From positions 1 to 47,906 of the forward strand of contig FR902954.1 in NCBI GenBank assembly GCA_000438155.1: a stretch of DNA of 47,906 nucleotides, read 5' to 3'. This document shows positions 8,612 to 17,566 of the stretch, in pieces. Positions within the stretch are counted from its first letter, which is position 1, and each line of letters opens with the position of its first letter. The DNA is from Firmicutes bacterium CAG:95. GTDB taxonomy: Bacteria > Bacillota > Clostridia > Lachnospirales > Lachnospiraceae. The notes under the pieces were generated by a model. That model ran no database searches. It was not told the origin of the DNA and saw only the letters and a list, made by a program, of their open reading frames with translations. The position numbers and the translations under genes were made by a program.

Positions 8612-10210
8612 ATGGCTGACAAGATAAAAGAGCTTTTTAACAAAGTTCTGGAATGGTGGAATCGCTTTTCCACCAAACAAAAAACGTTCATTATATCAGC
8701 TGGGGCAGGAGTGATTCTTGCCTTGGCTATTTTGGTTACTGTCCTGACAAGACCGCAGTACACGCTGCTGCGCAGCTGCGATACAACGAAAGAAGCGTCC
8801 GAGATAGCAGATATTCTTGAAAGTGAAGGGCTTGATTATCAGGTTTCGGACGATGCCTATCAGATTACCATCAATAAGAAGCAGCTCTCACAGGCAAATC
8901 TGCTGCTGGCCTCCAATAATATTCAGGCGAATTCATATACCATCGATAACGTGACAAGCGGCGGATTCAGTACAACAGAGTCCGATAAGCAGAAACGTTA
9001 CGAACTTTATATGGAAACAAGGCTGGCACAGGATCTTCTGGGAACCTTTTCTTTTGTAAAGTCTGCAGTAGTGGAACTGAATATTCCGGAGAATGATGGA
9101 ACCCTGATTTCGAAGCAGGAGGATTCTTCGGCGTGGGTTGTTTTGGAGCTCAAGGAGGAAATTACACAGGATACGGCAGCAGGTATTGCGAAGGCGATTG
9201 CGGTTGCCATCGGAAATAAGACCGAAGAAGGCATTGTAATTATGGATACGCAGGGAAACACCCTGTATTCCGGTTCGGAAAGCTACAGCGTTTCCGGAAC
9301 CGCAAGCTCCCAGCTCAGTGTCAAGGCACAGTGGGAGAACAAGGTCAAGAATAATGTCCGCCAGGTAGTTATGGGAACCAACCAGTTTGACAAGGTGGAG
9401 GTAGCCGTTAATCTGGATCTGGATTTTTCTACAAGCAGCCAGACAGATCATGAATTTTATGTAGCGGACGGACAGACACAAGGGTATTTGTCCTCTGAGC
9501 GGATCTACAGCTCCGAGGCAACGAACGGCAATTCCGATGTGCCGGGAACCGATTCCAACGGTAATCAGGAATACGTTTATCAGGATAATTCCGAAAGCGC
9601 CTCCACGACCTCTGAGGAAGAGCGCAAATATACACCGAGTGAGCGGATTACAGACAAGCAGATCCCGGCAGGTACCATTAATTATACCAATTCGTCCATC
9701 TCCTGTGCGTTTACCAAGATTGTGATGGTGCGCGAGGATGAGGTGAAGGCTCAGGGGCTTTTAGACGGAGTGACCTGGGAAGAGTACAAGCTTGCAAATG
9801 AAGGCCAGACTGCAATTGATGTGGATCAGAGCTTTTATGATATGGTATCCAAAGCCACCGGATTCCCGACGGACAACATTTCCATTATGGCATATTCCGA
9901 GAATATGTTTGTGGATTCTGAGGGCCTGGGTATTTCTGCTACGGATATTATGACGATAGTTCTTATCGTTGGCATCCTGGCGCTTCTTGTTTTTGTAGTA
10001 CTGCGAAGCATGCGTGGAGACAAGGCAGCAGAACAGCCCGAAGAGCTTGCTGTGGAGGATCTGTTACAGTCCCAGCCTGAGACCGAGCTTGAAAATATCA
10101 ATACCGAGCAGATGTCTGAGACAAGAAGACTGATTGAACGGTTTGTGGATGAAAATCCGGAGGCGGCAGCGAGTCTTTTACGAAACTGGCTGAATGAGGA
10201 CTGGGGTTAA
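8612..10210 (+). CDS. fliF: Flagellar MS-ring protein FliF
   Basis: Forms the membrane-embedded MS ring on which rotor and export gate are built. Two membrane segments are seen, at about residues 25-46 and 446-464, enclosing the large extracytoplasmic ring-building region. That region includes LSQANLLLASNNIQ, typical of the family, and a variable Ser/Thr/Asn-rich loop near 295-345. The C-terminal tail RRLIERFVDENPEAAASLLR is the FliG-binding helix. Length, 532 aa, is normal. The start ATG follows AAGGAG. Confidence 0.97.
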   Translation: MADKIKELFNKVLEWWNRFSTKQKTFIISAGAGVILALAILVTVLTRPQYTLLRSCDTTKEASEIADILESEGLDYQVSDDAYQITINKKQLSQANLLLASNNIQANSYTIDNVTSGGFSTTESDKQKRYELYMETRLAQDLLGTFSFVKSAVVELNIPENDGTLISKQEDSSAWVVLELKEEITQDTAAGIAKAIAVAIGNKTEEGIVIMDTQGNTLYSGSESYSVSGTASSQLSVKAQWENKVKNNVRQVVMGTNQFDKVEVAVNLDLDFSTSSQTDHEFYVADGQTQGYLSSERIYSSEATNGNSDVPGTDSNGNQEYVYQDNSESASTTSEEERKYTPSERITDKQIPAGTINYTNSSISCAFTKIVMVREDEVKAQGLLDGVTWEEYKLANEGQTAIDVDQSFYDMVSKATGFPTDNISIMAYSENMFVDSEGLGISATDIMTIVLIVGILALLVFVVLRSMRGDKAAEQPEELAVEDLLQSQPETELENINTEQMSETRRLIERFVDENPEAAASLLRNWLNEDWG

Positions 10211-10238
10211 ACCTGCACTTTAGGAAGGTTAGATAATC

Positions 10239-11246
10239 ATGAGCGAAGAACGTATGAGCGGACTTCAAAAGGCGGCAATCCTGCTGATTGCATTAGGCCC
10301 GGAGAAGTCAGCAATGATATTTAAACATTTAAAGGAAGAAGAAATTGAAGAGCTGACACTGGAAATTGCCAATACCAGGAGTGTTACCCCTCAGGTTAAG
10401 GAAGAGATCATTGAGGAGTTTTATCAGGTCTGCCTGGCACAGCAGTACATAGCAGAAGGTGGTATCGGTTATGCCAAGGAGCTTTTGGAGAAGGCCCTCG
10501 GAAGCGAGAAGGCAATGGATGTCATTGGCAAGCTGACCGCATCCTTGCAGGTAAAACCGTTCGAGTTTGTGCGAAAGACCGACGCATCCCAGCTGCTTAA
10601 CTTTATTCAGGATGAGCATCCGCAGACGATCGCCCTTATTTTGTCCTATCTGCCTCCATCACAGGCAGCTTTGATTATTTCCGCCCTGCCTCCGGACCGT
10701 CAGGCAGATGTTGCCAAGCGTATCGCGGTGATGGACCGGACAAGCCCGGATATTGTGAAGGAAGTGGAGAAGGTGCTCGAATCCAAGCTGTCATCCTTAG
10801 TAAATCAGGATTACACCATTATTGGCGGTGTCGATGCGGTTGTAGATATTTTGAATACAGTAGATCGTGGAACCGAGAAGCACATCATGGAATCACTGGA
10901 AATCGAAGAGCCGGAGCTGGCAGACGAGATCCGCAAGAAGATGTTCGTATTCGAAGATATTCTTCTTCTGGACGATCGTGCAATTCAGCGTGTGCTGCGT
11001 GATGTGGATAATAACGACCTGGCTCTTGCACTTAAGGGTGCAAACGAACAGGTACAGAATGCAATCTTTAATAACCTTTCCAAGCGTCTTGCTGTCATGA
11101 TTAAGGAAGATATGGAATTTATGGGACCTGTCCGCATGAAGGATGTGGAAGAGGCACAGCAGAAGATTGTAAATATCATCCGTAGGCTGGAGGATTCCGG
11201 AGATATCGTAATTTCCAGAGGCGGAGGTGACGAGATCATTGTTTAG
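10239..11246 (+). CDS. fliG: Flagellar motor switch protein FliG
   Basis: Rotor protein that couples the C-ring to FliF and generates torque with MotA. The FliF-binding N-terminus (GLQKAAILLIALGPEKSA), the EHPQ motif at 126-129 that binds FliM, MFVFED at 235-240 and the charged torque helix (DDRAIQRVLRDVD, about 245-257) are all present. Length 335 aa. The last codons carry GGAGGTGA, which serves as the ribosome binding site of fliH. Confidence 0.98.
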   Translation: MSEERMSGLQKAAILLIALGPEKSAMIFKHLKEEEIEELTLEIANTRSVTPQVKEEIIEEFYQVCLAQQYIAEGGIGYAKELLEKALGSEKAMDVIGKLTASLQVKPFEFVRKTDASQLLNFIQDEHPQTIALILSYLPPSQAALIISALPPDRQADVAKRIAVMDRTSPDIVKEVEKVLESKLSSLVNQDYTIIGGVDAVVDILNTVDRGTEKHIMESLEIEEPELADEIRKKMFVFEDILLLDDRAIQRVLRDVDNNDLALALKGANEQVQNAIFNNLSKRLAVMIKEDMEFMGPVRMKDVEEAQQKIVNIIRRLEDSGDIVISRGGGDEIIV

Positions 11247-12096
11247 TAATTTATATAAAGTGGGTTTTGTTCACCTGGGTGAGGATGCCCGTGTGATTGA
11301 TATGAATGCCATACTGGAAAAGCGCCTTAAGGAGGAAGCAGAGCGTAGAAGCCGTCAGCCGGAGCACGAGCTTGTAGCAGCACAGGATGGCTTTACGGAG
11401 GGACTGAATGCCGAGAAGGTCGATGTTTTATTAGAGCCGGATGCAGAAGCTGCTTCCCAGCAGAATGCATCCATTCAGGAGCAGGAGCAGTTAAAGCAGG
11501 AAATTGAAGAAGCAAGGAATGAACTGGCGGGTCTGCAGGCGCAGATCGAACAGGAAAAGGAACAGGCACAGCTTGAAATTGACCAGATGAAGGCCAAAGC
11601 CTTTGAAGAAGCGAATGAACAGGGCTATCAGGAAGGGTACCGGAAGGGTCTTGATTCCGTGCAGGAGCTGCAGAAGCAGTGTGAGGATGAACGGCTGCAG
11701 CAGGAACAGGAATATCAAAAGAAACTCGAAGAAATGGAACCTCTGATGGTCGATACCTTATGTGATGTCTACAGTCATATTTTCAAGGTGGAGGCGAAGG
11801 AACACAAGGAGCTGGTTTTGAAGCTTTTACAGGATACATTGCTGAAGGTGGATGGCACAGGTTCTATCATTGTTCATGTGGCAAAAGAAGATTATGCTTA
11901 TGTGCAGGAACAGAAGGGAGCTTTGCTGGAAGAAGCCGGTATGCAGAGCGGATCGGTGGAGATCGTTTCGGATGCAGCACTTGCACGGGCACAGTGTATG
12001 ATTGAAACAGAAGGCGGTGTGTATGACTGCTCGCTCGATACCGAGCTTGCAGAACTGAAACGCCGGTTGATGCTGCTTGCTTATCAGAAGTCCTAA
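11239..12096 (+). CDS. fliH: Flagellar export ATPase regulator FliH
   Basis: FliH binds the FliI ATPase and brings it to the export gate. The N-terminus (FSNLYKVGFVHLGEDARVID) is typical of Clostridia FliH. A Gln/Glu-rich coiled coil fills about residues 70-160, with the GYQEGYRKG segment, then the C-terminal FliI-binding domain. I place the start at TTG 11239: GGAGGTGA at 11223-11230 is ideally spaced for it, whereas the GTG at 11227 overlaps that ribosome binding site. This gives an 8-nt overlap with the fliG stop, suggesting translational coupling. Confidence 0.9.
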   Translation: MFSNLYKVGFVHLGEDARVIDMNAILEKRLKEEAERRSRQPEHELVAAQDGFTEGLNAEKVDVLLEPDAEAASQQNASIQEQEQLKQEIEEARNELAGLQAQIEQEKEQAQLEIDQMKAKAFEEANEQGYQEGYRKGLDSVQELQKQCEDERLQQEQEYQKKLEEMEPLMVDTLCDVYSHIFKVEAKEHKELVLKLLQDTLLKVDGTGSIIVHVAKEDYAYVQEQKGALLEEAGMQSGSVEIVSDAALARAQCMIETEGGVYDCSLDTELAELKRRLMLLAYQKS

Positions 12097-12101
12097 GTAA
12101 A

Positions 12102-12173
12102 GCAAAATCCCACTGGCAAAGCCGGTTTTGGAAAGGATTTTGCATTGTAACTGTGAGAGTACTGAACAGTTGC
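12102..12173 (+). repeat. Structured intergenic repeat, copy A (partial)
   Basis: Begins 5 nt after the fliH stop codon and corresponds to the right half of copy C (39937-40069), same orientation. Outer stem GCAAAATCC/GGATTTTGC (12102-12110, 12135-12143); inner stem ACTGGC-AAA-GCCGGT (12112-12126, one wobble); 8-nt bulge on the 3' side; then GTAACTGT/ACAGTTGC (12147-12154, 12166-12173). The left arm and 16-nt box of the full element are missing. It accounts for most of the 99-nt fliH-fliI gap. Confidence 0.65.
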
Positions 12174-12195
12174 TAAGCAGAAAGGGAATACCGGG

Positions 12196-13518
12196 ATGGA
12201 TATTTCAGATATTCAGTTTGATAAATATAGATCCGTATGCACAGATGATTTATTCAAGGTACGCGGAAAGGTAGTAAATGTTGTAGGGCTGACCATTGAG
12301 TCAGCGGGACCTTCAGCAAAGCTGGGGGATATCTGCATGATTTATCCGAGTGCGGCGAATGCAGGCAGTAAGCCTGCACTTGCTGAAGTGGTTGGATTCC
12401 GAAACGGAAGAAATCTGTTGATACCCTATGAGGATGTCGAAGGAATCGGACCTGGAAGCAGCGTAGAGAATACGGGTGCACCATTAAAGGTACGCGTGGA
12501 TGAGTCCTTGTTATCCCATACACTGGATGGATTGGGACGCCCGAATGAAGAGATGGTTTTATCGGGTGAGGAATATTCGGTAGAGGCGAAGCCCCCGGAT
12601 CCCATGTCGAGAAAGATTATTTCCGAAGTCCTTCCTTTGGGAGTAAAGGCTGTAGACGGCCTGATCACCGTTGGCAAGGGACAGCGAATCGGGATCTTTG
12701 CAGGCTCCGGAGTTGGAAAGTCTACCTTAATGGGCATGTTTGCCCGGAATACAAAAGCAGATATTAACGTCATCGCACTGATCGGTGAACGAGGCAGAGA
12801 GGTGCGTGAATTTATTGAGCGAGACCTGGGACCGGAGGGCATGAAGCGTTCGGTCGTTGTGGTTGCAACCTCAGATAAGCCGGCGCTGGAGCGTAAGAAA
12901 GCAGCGCAGACAGCAACAGCGATCGCGGAATACTTCCGTGATCAGGGAAAGGATGTCCTTCTGATGATGGACTCCATGACGCGTTTTTCCATGGCACAAA
13001 GAGAGATTGGACTGGCAAGTGGAGAACCTCCGGTATCGCGGGGATATCCGCCAAGCGTTTATTCGGAGATGCCAAAACTCTTAGAGCGCGCCGGATGTTC
13101 GGATAAAGGCTCAATTACCGGACTTTATACCGTACTTGTGGACGGTGACGACTTTAATGAACCGATCACCGATACGGCACGAAGCATTCTGGATGGACAT
13201 ATTATGCTGGATCGTAAGCTGGCGCATAAGAATCATTATCCGGCGATTGATGTGTTACAGAGTATTTCACGTTGCATGAGCCAGATTGCAACGAGGGAGC
13301 ACAAGTCCTATGCCGGCAGGCTTAAGAATGTCATGGCTACTTATGCAGAGGCAGAGGATCTGATTAATATCGGTGCATATAAGGCAGGAAGCAACCCCGA
13401 CATTGATTATGCGGTTTCCAGGATCGGAGCGGTCAATGAGTTCCTGATGCAGGATGTGTCCGATAAGTTTACCTTTGAACAGACCGTATCCATGCTGAAG
13501 GAAATTTTCGATGGCTAA
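12196..13518 (+). CDS. fliI: Flagellum-specific ATP synthase FliI
   Basis: Hexameric ATPase of the flagellar type III export apparatus, related to F1-ATPase beta. The Walker A motif GSGVGKST is at about 170-177 and the Walker B strand VLLMMD at 254-259, followed by SMTRFSMAQREIGLASGEPP, a signature of FliI/secretion ATPases. Length 440 aa. The upstream ribosome binding site is weak (AAAGGG), and a repeat separates it from fliH. Its 3' end overlaps fliJ by 8 nt. Confidence 0.98.
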   Translation: MDISDIQFDKYRSVCTDDLFKVRGKVVNVVGLTIESAGPSAKLGDICMIYPSAANAGSKPALAEVVGFRNGRNLLIPYEDVEGIGPGSSVENTGAPLKVRVDESLLSHTLDGLGRPNEEMVLSGEEYSVEAKPPDPMSRKIISEVLPLGVKAVDGLITVGKGQRIGIFAGSGVGKSTLMGMFARNTKADINVIALIGERGREVREFIERDLGPEGMKRSVVVVATSDKPALERKKAAQTATAIAEYFRDQGKDVLLMMDSMTRFSMAQREIGLASGEPPVSRGYPPSVYSEMPKLLERAGCSDKGSITGLYTVLVDGDDFNEPITDTARSILDGHIMLDRKLAHKNHYPAIDVLQSISRCMSQIATREHKSYAGRLKNVMATYAEAEDLINIGAYKAGSNPDIDYAVSRIGAVNEFLMQDVSDKFTFEQTVSMLKEIFDG

Positions 13519-13954
13519 GTTTAGATACCGGATGCAGAGCATTCTGGAAATAAAAAAGAAACTGGAAGAGCAGGCAAAGAATGAGTTCGCGGCAGCGAGG
13601 GCAGCATTGAACGAGGAAGAGGATAAGCTCGAACAGTTAAAGAAACGTAAAGAGGCTTATGAAGACGAGGGGCGCGCTTTACGGGAAAATACCCTGAATA
13701 TCATGGATATTATTGAGAATAAAGAAGCACTGCTTCGTATGGATGAGTTTATTGCAGATCAGCAGCTTAATGTGAAGCGTGCACAGGACCGCATGGAGGA
13801 AGCAAGGCTTGCCCTTCAGACCGCCATGCAGGAGAGTAAAACGCAGGAAAAGCTGCGTGAGAAGGCGTTCGGGCAGTTTGTGAAGGAAGAAAACAAAAGG
13901 GAATCCAAGGAAATCGATGAGCTTGTCAGTTATACATACGGCAGGAAAGCATAG
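13511..13954 (+). CDS. fliJ: Flagellar export protein FliJ
   Basis: Predicted coiled-coil stalk of the export ATPase complex. The 147-aa sequence is almost wholly helical and charged. It starts KFRYRMQSILEIKKKLEEQA, the usual FliJ N-terminus, and has heptad-like Glu/Lys/Leu spacing throughout. The ATG at 13511 lies inside the end of fliI (8-nt overlap). Identification rests on sequence character plus position after fliI. Confidence 0.93.
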   Translation: MAKFRYRMQSILEIKKKLEEQAKNEFAAARAALNEEEDKLEQLKKRKEAYEDEGRALRENTLNIMDIIENKEALLRMDEFIADQQLNVKRAQDRMEEARLALQTAMQESKTQEKLREKAFGQFVKEENKRESKEIDELVSYTYGRKA

Positions 13955-13965
13955 GAGAGAGTATT

Positions 13966-14853
13966 TTGAGTTCGGAAGTAGGAGATGTAATGACTCCTGA
14001 AGAGGCAAAAGCGGAAAAGCAGCGTCTGAAGGAAGAAAAGAAACAACTGAAAAAGGAGCAGAAGGACCAGAAGAAGGCAGCAAGGGCAAGGGCAAAGGAA
14101 ATTGCCAGCCAGGAGGCAGATCTTGCGGATGAGGAGGAGACAGGCAGCGGATCGGTATTTTTGGTAACCTTTATCATTGTACTGATCTGGATTGCAATTC
14201 TGTGTCTGGTTGTAAAGCTTGATCTGGGTGGATTTGGAAGTAATGTGCTGACTCCGGTATTAAAGGATGTGCCGGTTGTGAATCTGATCCTTCCAAAGAA
14301 CAGCGATACGGAAGTTCCTGCCGATGATTCACGGTCATACGGCGGCTATAGCAGTCTGCAGGAGGCCGTGGATTATATCAAGGAGCTGGAACTGGAGCTG
14401 GAACGGGCAAAATCCACCAATACCGAGAATACCGATGAGGTTTCCCAGTTAAAGGCAGAGATTGAACGGCTGAAGACCTTTGAGGACAGCCAGCTGGAAT
14501 TTGAGAAGATTAAGACCCAGTTTTATGAAGAAGTAGTCTATGCTGATAAGGGACCGGGAATCGAGGAATATAAGAAGTATTACGAATCCATGGATCCTGC
14601 TACGGCAGAGTATCTGTATAAACAGGTGGCAGCGCAGACAGAAGAAACGGATGAAGTCAAGGATTATGCGAAGGCTTATTCCGAAATGAAGCCCAAGCAG
14701 GCAGCTGCAATTTTTGAAGATATGACCGACAATCTTGATCTGGCAGCAAGAATTTTAAGTGTGATGGATGCTGCCGACCGGGGGAAGATTTTAGGTGCGA
14801 TGGATCCGGTCGTTGCCGCCCAGCTTACTAAAATTATGGATCCGGAGTCTTAA
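13966..14853 (+). CDS. MotE-like membrane protein with C-terminal MgtE_N-type domain
   Basis: The 295-aa protein has a Lys/Glu-rich cytoplasmic N-terminus (about 10-55), one membrane segment (about 64-85), an extracytoplasmic coiled coil (about 125-180) and a C-terminal helical domain with the repeated YAKAYSEMKPKQAAAIFEDM and ILGAMDPVVAAQLTKIMD units seen in MgtE N-domains and in MotE. MotE proteins are periplasmic or extracytoplasmic partners that help MotB/stator function in other bacteria. That role here is inferred. TTG at 13966 is chosen because AGGAGAGA (13953-13960) precedes it; an in-frame ATG at 13990 is the alternative. It fills the slot between fliJ and fliK, where such genes are common in Bacillota. 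Confidence 0.75.
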   Translation: MSSEVGDVMTPEEAKAEKQRLKEEKKQLKKEQKDQKKAARARAKEIASQEADLADEEETGSGSVFLVTFIIVLIWIAILCLVVKLDLGGFGSNVLTPVLKDVPVVNLILPKNSDTEVPADDSRSYGGYSSLQEAVDYIKELELELERAKSTNTENTDEVSQLKAEIERLKTFEDSQLEFEKIKTQFYEEVVYADKGPGIEEYKKYYESMDPATAEYLYKQVAAQTEETDEVKDYAKAYSEMKPKQAAAIFEDMTDNLDLAARILSVMDAADRGKILGAMDPVVAAQLTKIMDPES

Positions 14854-14917
14854 GGAGGTTACTCCTTTGACCGATATATTCATTGTACCTTGAAAAAATA
14901 ATAAAGGAGGAAAAAAG

Positions 14918-16342
14918 ATGACGAGTGCACCTGTAAAGAACGCGGGCCCGCTGCCTGATTACATCAATACCGGAAATGCTGTTCCCTCTAAGACCTGTGG
15001 AACAGACAGTAATTTCGGAAGTGCGATGAACAAGGCAACGACAGGAAACCGCAATCTGTATGAGACGCGTCCGTCAGCTGTAACGAAGAGTACCGGAACA
15101 GCGAATGTTACGGAAATGTCGAAGAACACCACAGACAGCCGTAAGATTCCCGATGTGAATAACACGGAACGGTCGCCAGAGACCGGCTCTTTTGAAAAAC
15201 AGGCCGATGAAATCACCAAAGCCGCCGACAAGATGAAGAATTCCATAATGGAAACCCTTGATGTGTCGGAAGAAGATTTACAGAAGGCAATGGAGATTCT
15301 GGGATTTAATATGGTTTCTTTACTTGATCCGGCAAATTTATCCCAGCTTGTTCTGACCTTAAGCGGCGAAGCGGATCCCTCATCATTATTAACCAATGAG
15401 GCACTTTTTCAGGAGCTCCAGTCCTTGCAGCAGATGGCAGGTGAACTGACCCGGGAGCTGCAGCAGATCCTTTCCCTGACACCGGAAGAGTTGACCGGTG
15501 CGATGGCAGACGTACAGGAATGGATGCAGAGCGTGGAAAATGTTCCGGCAGATGGGACATCCGGCGAAGAATCTGTGAATGGAAATGTTAATGGGGAAGA
15601 AAAAGAGCAGAGAATGAATGTGGACATTCGTGTGAACGGACAGGAGGTTTCGCTGGAAACGGATGGCAAAGGAAATGTAACAGGAACCGTTCAGATGACG
15701 AAAGCCGATTCCGGGGATTCAGGAAGTGCCACGAAACAGGAAAGCGGCAGGCAGAGTTCCGCAGGAAAAGATACCGGAGCCAAGGCGGTACCCGATCAGG
15801 CAATGCTTAACAATCCGTTACAGAACCGCACAGCGGTAAATGAAACCGGGTTTACACAAAGCACGACCGCTTATACCTCGAACACGCAGGAAATCATGGA
15901 TCAGATTTTAAGTAACATCAGGATCCGGATTACACCGAATGTGGATTCCCTTGAAATGCAGCTTCATCCGCAGAGTCTTGGAACCGTTCACGTGCAGCTT
16001 ACGAACCATGCAGGAGAGATTACCGCAATGTTCCATGTACAGAATGAAGCCGTGAAAACTGCTGTGGAAACGCAGATGATACAGCTTAAGGAAGCGTTGA
16101 ATGATCAGGGAGTGAAGGTAGAAGCCATTGAAGTATCCGTAGACACCAGAGGCTTTGAGAGCAGCTTATGGCAGGGACAGGAGAATCCCGGGCAGGAAGC
16201 GTATGAACAGCAGCGCAGAACGCCCAGAAGAATCAATCTTGCTTCCCTGGATGCATCTTTTGAAGAAGAGGCAACCGAAGAAGAGGTGCTTGCCGCAAAG
16301 ATGATGGAAGCAAACGGAAATACCGTAGACTTTACCGCATAG
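14918..16342 (+). CDS. fliK: Flagellar hook-length control protein FliK
   Basis: Molecular ruler that sets hook length and triggers the export switch through FlhB. The N-terminal two thirds are low-complexity and Ser/Thr/Asn/Glu-rich. The C-terminal Flg_hook domain is clear at about residues 330-415: LEMQLHPQSLGTVHVQL, then ITAMFHVQNEAVKTAVE. Length 474 aa. ATG at 14918 follows AAAGGAGG. It sits before flgD, as usual. Confidence 0.92.
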   Translation: MTSAPVKNAGPLPDYINTGNAVPSKTCGTDSNFGSAMNKATTGNRNLYETRPSAVTKSTGTANVTEMSKNTTDSRKIPDVNNTERSPETGSFEKQADEITKAADKMKNSIMETLDVSEEDLQKAMEILGFNMVSLLDPANLSQLVLTLSGEADPSSLLTNEALFQELQSLQQMAGELTRELQQILSLTPEELTGAMADVQEWMQSVENVPADGTSGEESVNGNVNGEEKEQRMNVDIRVNGQEVSLETDGKGNVTGTVQMTKADSGDSGSATKQESGRQSSAGKDTGAKAVPDQAMLNNPLQNRTAVNETGFTQSTTAYTSNTQEIMDQILSNIRIRITPNVDSLEMQLHPQSLGTVHVQLTNHAGEITAMFHVQNEAVKTAVETQMIQLKEALNDQGVKVEAIEVSVDTRGFESSLWQGQENPGQEAYEQQRRTPRRINLASLDASFEEEATEEEVLAAKMMEANGNTVDFTA

Positions 16343-16363
16343 GAAAGTCAGAAAGGAGAGAAT

Positions 16364-17071
16364 ATGGCAGTAAGTGCAGTAGTTAAAGACGGCAAGATTC
16401 AGCAGACCGCAGCAGAAACCTCTGCGAAAAAAGCAACAAAAAGCAACAGTGGTATGGATAAGGATGCTTTTTTACAACTGTTGGTAGCACAGATGAAGTA
16501 CCAGGATCCGTTAGAGCCTACATCCAATACCGAATACATATCCCAGTATGCAACCTTTTCCCAGGTAGAGCAGATGCAGAATATGGCGTCCTCCATGGAA
16601 TTATCCAGAGCATCCTCTATGGTAGGAAAACTTGTAGAAGTAACCTCGACCGATTCAAACGGAGAATCCAAGACAATTCAGGGAACGGTGGAATACGTTA
16701 CCTATGAAAACAACAAAGCATATGTATCCATTGACGGAACGAAGTATTCCGCAGAAGATGTCACTGCAGTCATCAGTGAGGAATATCAGTCTTCCTATGA
16801 TCTTGCCGTAGCGTTCTGCGTAGCAATGAACAAGCTTCCGGGTATTGACCAGTTAACCTATGGTGATAAAGAAGCCGTAGAAACTCTGAAGAAGGGTTAT
16901 GAAGCAATGACAACCTATCAGAAGAGCTTTGTTCCGGACAGTTATGCGACGAAGCTTCAGAAGTACGTGGAGCGTATGGAAGAGCTGGTAAAGGAACATG
17001 ACCGTGCACAGGAAAATGCAGGAGAATCCGGAGAGAACGGTGAAAACGCAGATAAGACACAGGAAGCATAA
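16364..17071 (+). CDS. flgD: Flagellar hook-capping protein FlgD
   Basis: Scaffold that caps the growing hook. The diagnostic N-terminal segment (MDKDAFLQLLVAQMKYQDPL, then SNTEYISQYATFSQVEQM) is at about residues 31-70. A Lys/Glu-rich C-terminal extension (about 150-235) goes beyond the usual short FlgD core of Bacillota and ends in an acidic Glu/Asn-rich tail. ATG at 16364 follows AAAGGAGAG. Confidence 0.93.
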   Translation: MAVSAVVKDGKIQQTAAETSAKKATKSNSGMDKDAFLQLLVAQMKYQDPLEPTSNTEYISQYATFSQVEQMQNMASSMELSRASSMVGKLVEVTSTDSNGESKTIQGTVEYVTYENNKAYVSIDGTKYSAEDVTAVISEEYQSSYDLAVAFCVAMNKLPGIDQLTYGDKEAVETLKKGYEAMTTYQKSFVPDSYATKLQKYVERMEELVKEHDRAQENAGESGENGENADKTQEA

Positions 17072-17094
17072 GGATCTCAGGGAGGAGAACAACC

Positions 17095-17487
17095 ATGATC
17101 GTGAAGAATAATGGATTCCTTACGATTGAGCAGCTGCAGGATCAGTACCTGAATGGAACAACAGGTAACACTCCTGTAAGGACCACGGATGGGAAAAGCT
17201 TTCAGGAAATTCTGGAAAGCACACAGGGCAGCAGGGAAGTAAGATTTTCCAAGCATGCTGCACAACGGCTTTCAAACAGAAACATTGAACTGACAAAGGA
17301 TCAGAAGGAACGCTTGCAGGCAGGAACCGCCAAAGCTTCTCAAAAGGGAATCAGAGAATCCCTGGTGCTTGTGGATCAGCTGGCATTTATTGTGAACATT
17401 CCCAATAATACTGTTGTGACCGCAATGCAGCAGAACGAAACAGATGAAAATATCTTTACAAATATTGATGGAGCCGTTATTATATAA
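17095..17487 (+). CDS. Flagellar operon protein of the TIGR02530 (flg_new) type
   Basis: The 130-aa protein has the core FSKHAAQRLSNRNIELT (about 44-60) and LVDQLAFIVNIPNNTVVTAM (about 92-111), the features of a small family found between flgD and flgE in many Clostridia and Bacilli. Its molecular role is unestablished; position suggests a part in hook assembly. ATG at 17095 follows GGGAGGAG. A 79-nt gap to flgE holds a short hairpin (CATTCCCG...CGGAATG, about 17508-17531) just before the flgE ribosome binding site. Confidence 0.85.
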   Translation: MIVKNNGFLTIEQLQDQYLNGTTGNTPVRTTDGKSFQEILESTQGSREVRFSKHAAQRLSNRNIELTKDQKERLQAGTAKASQKGIRESLVLVDQLAFIVNIPNNTVVTAMQQNETDENIFTNIDGAVII

Positions 17488-17566
17488 GCTGGACCTTACG
17501 GAGGCAGACATTCCCGACTGACAGACGGAATGAAAGGACGGCTCAAAACAAGGAGGTCATTTCATT

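Noticed and set aside
11227..11246. GTG at 11227 as the fliH start
   Set aside because: It lies inside the GGAGGTGA ribosome binding site; TTG 11239 is correctly spaced.
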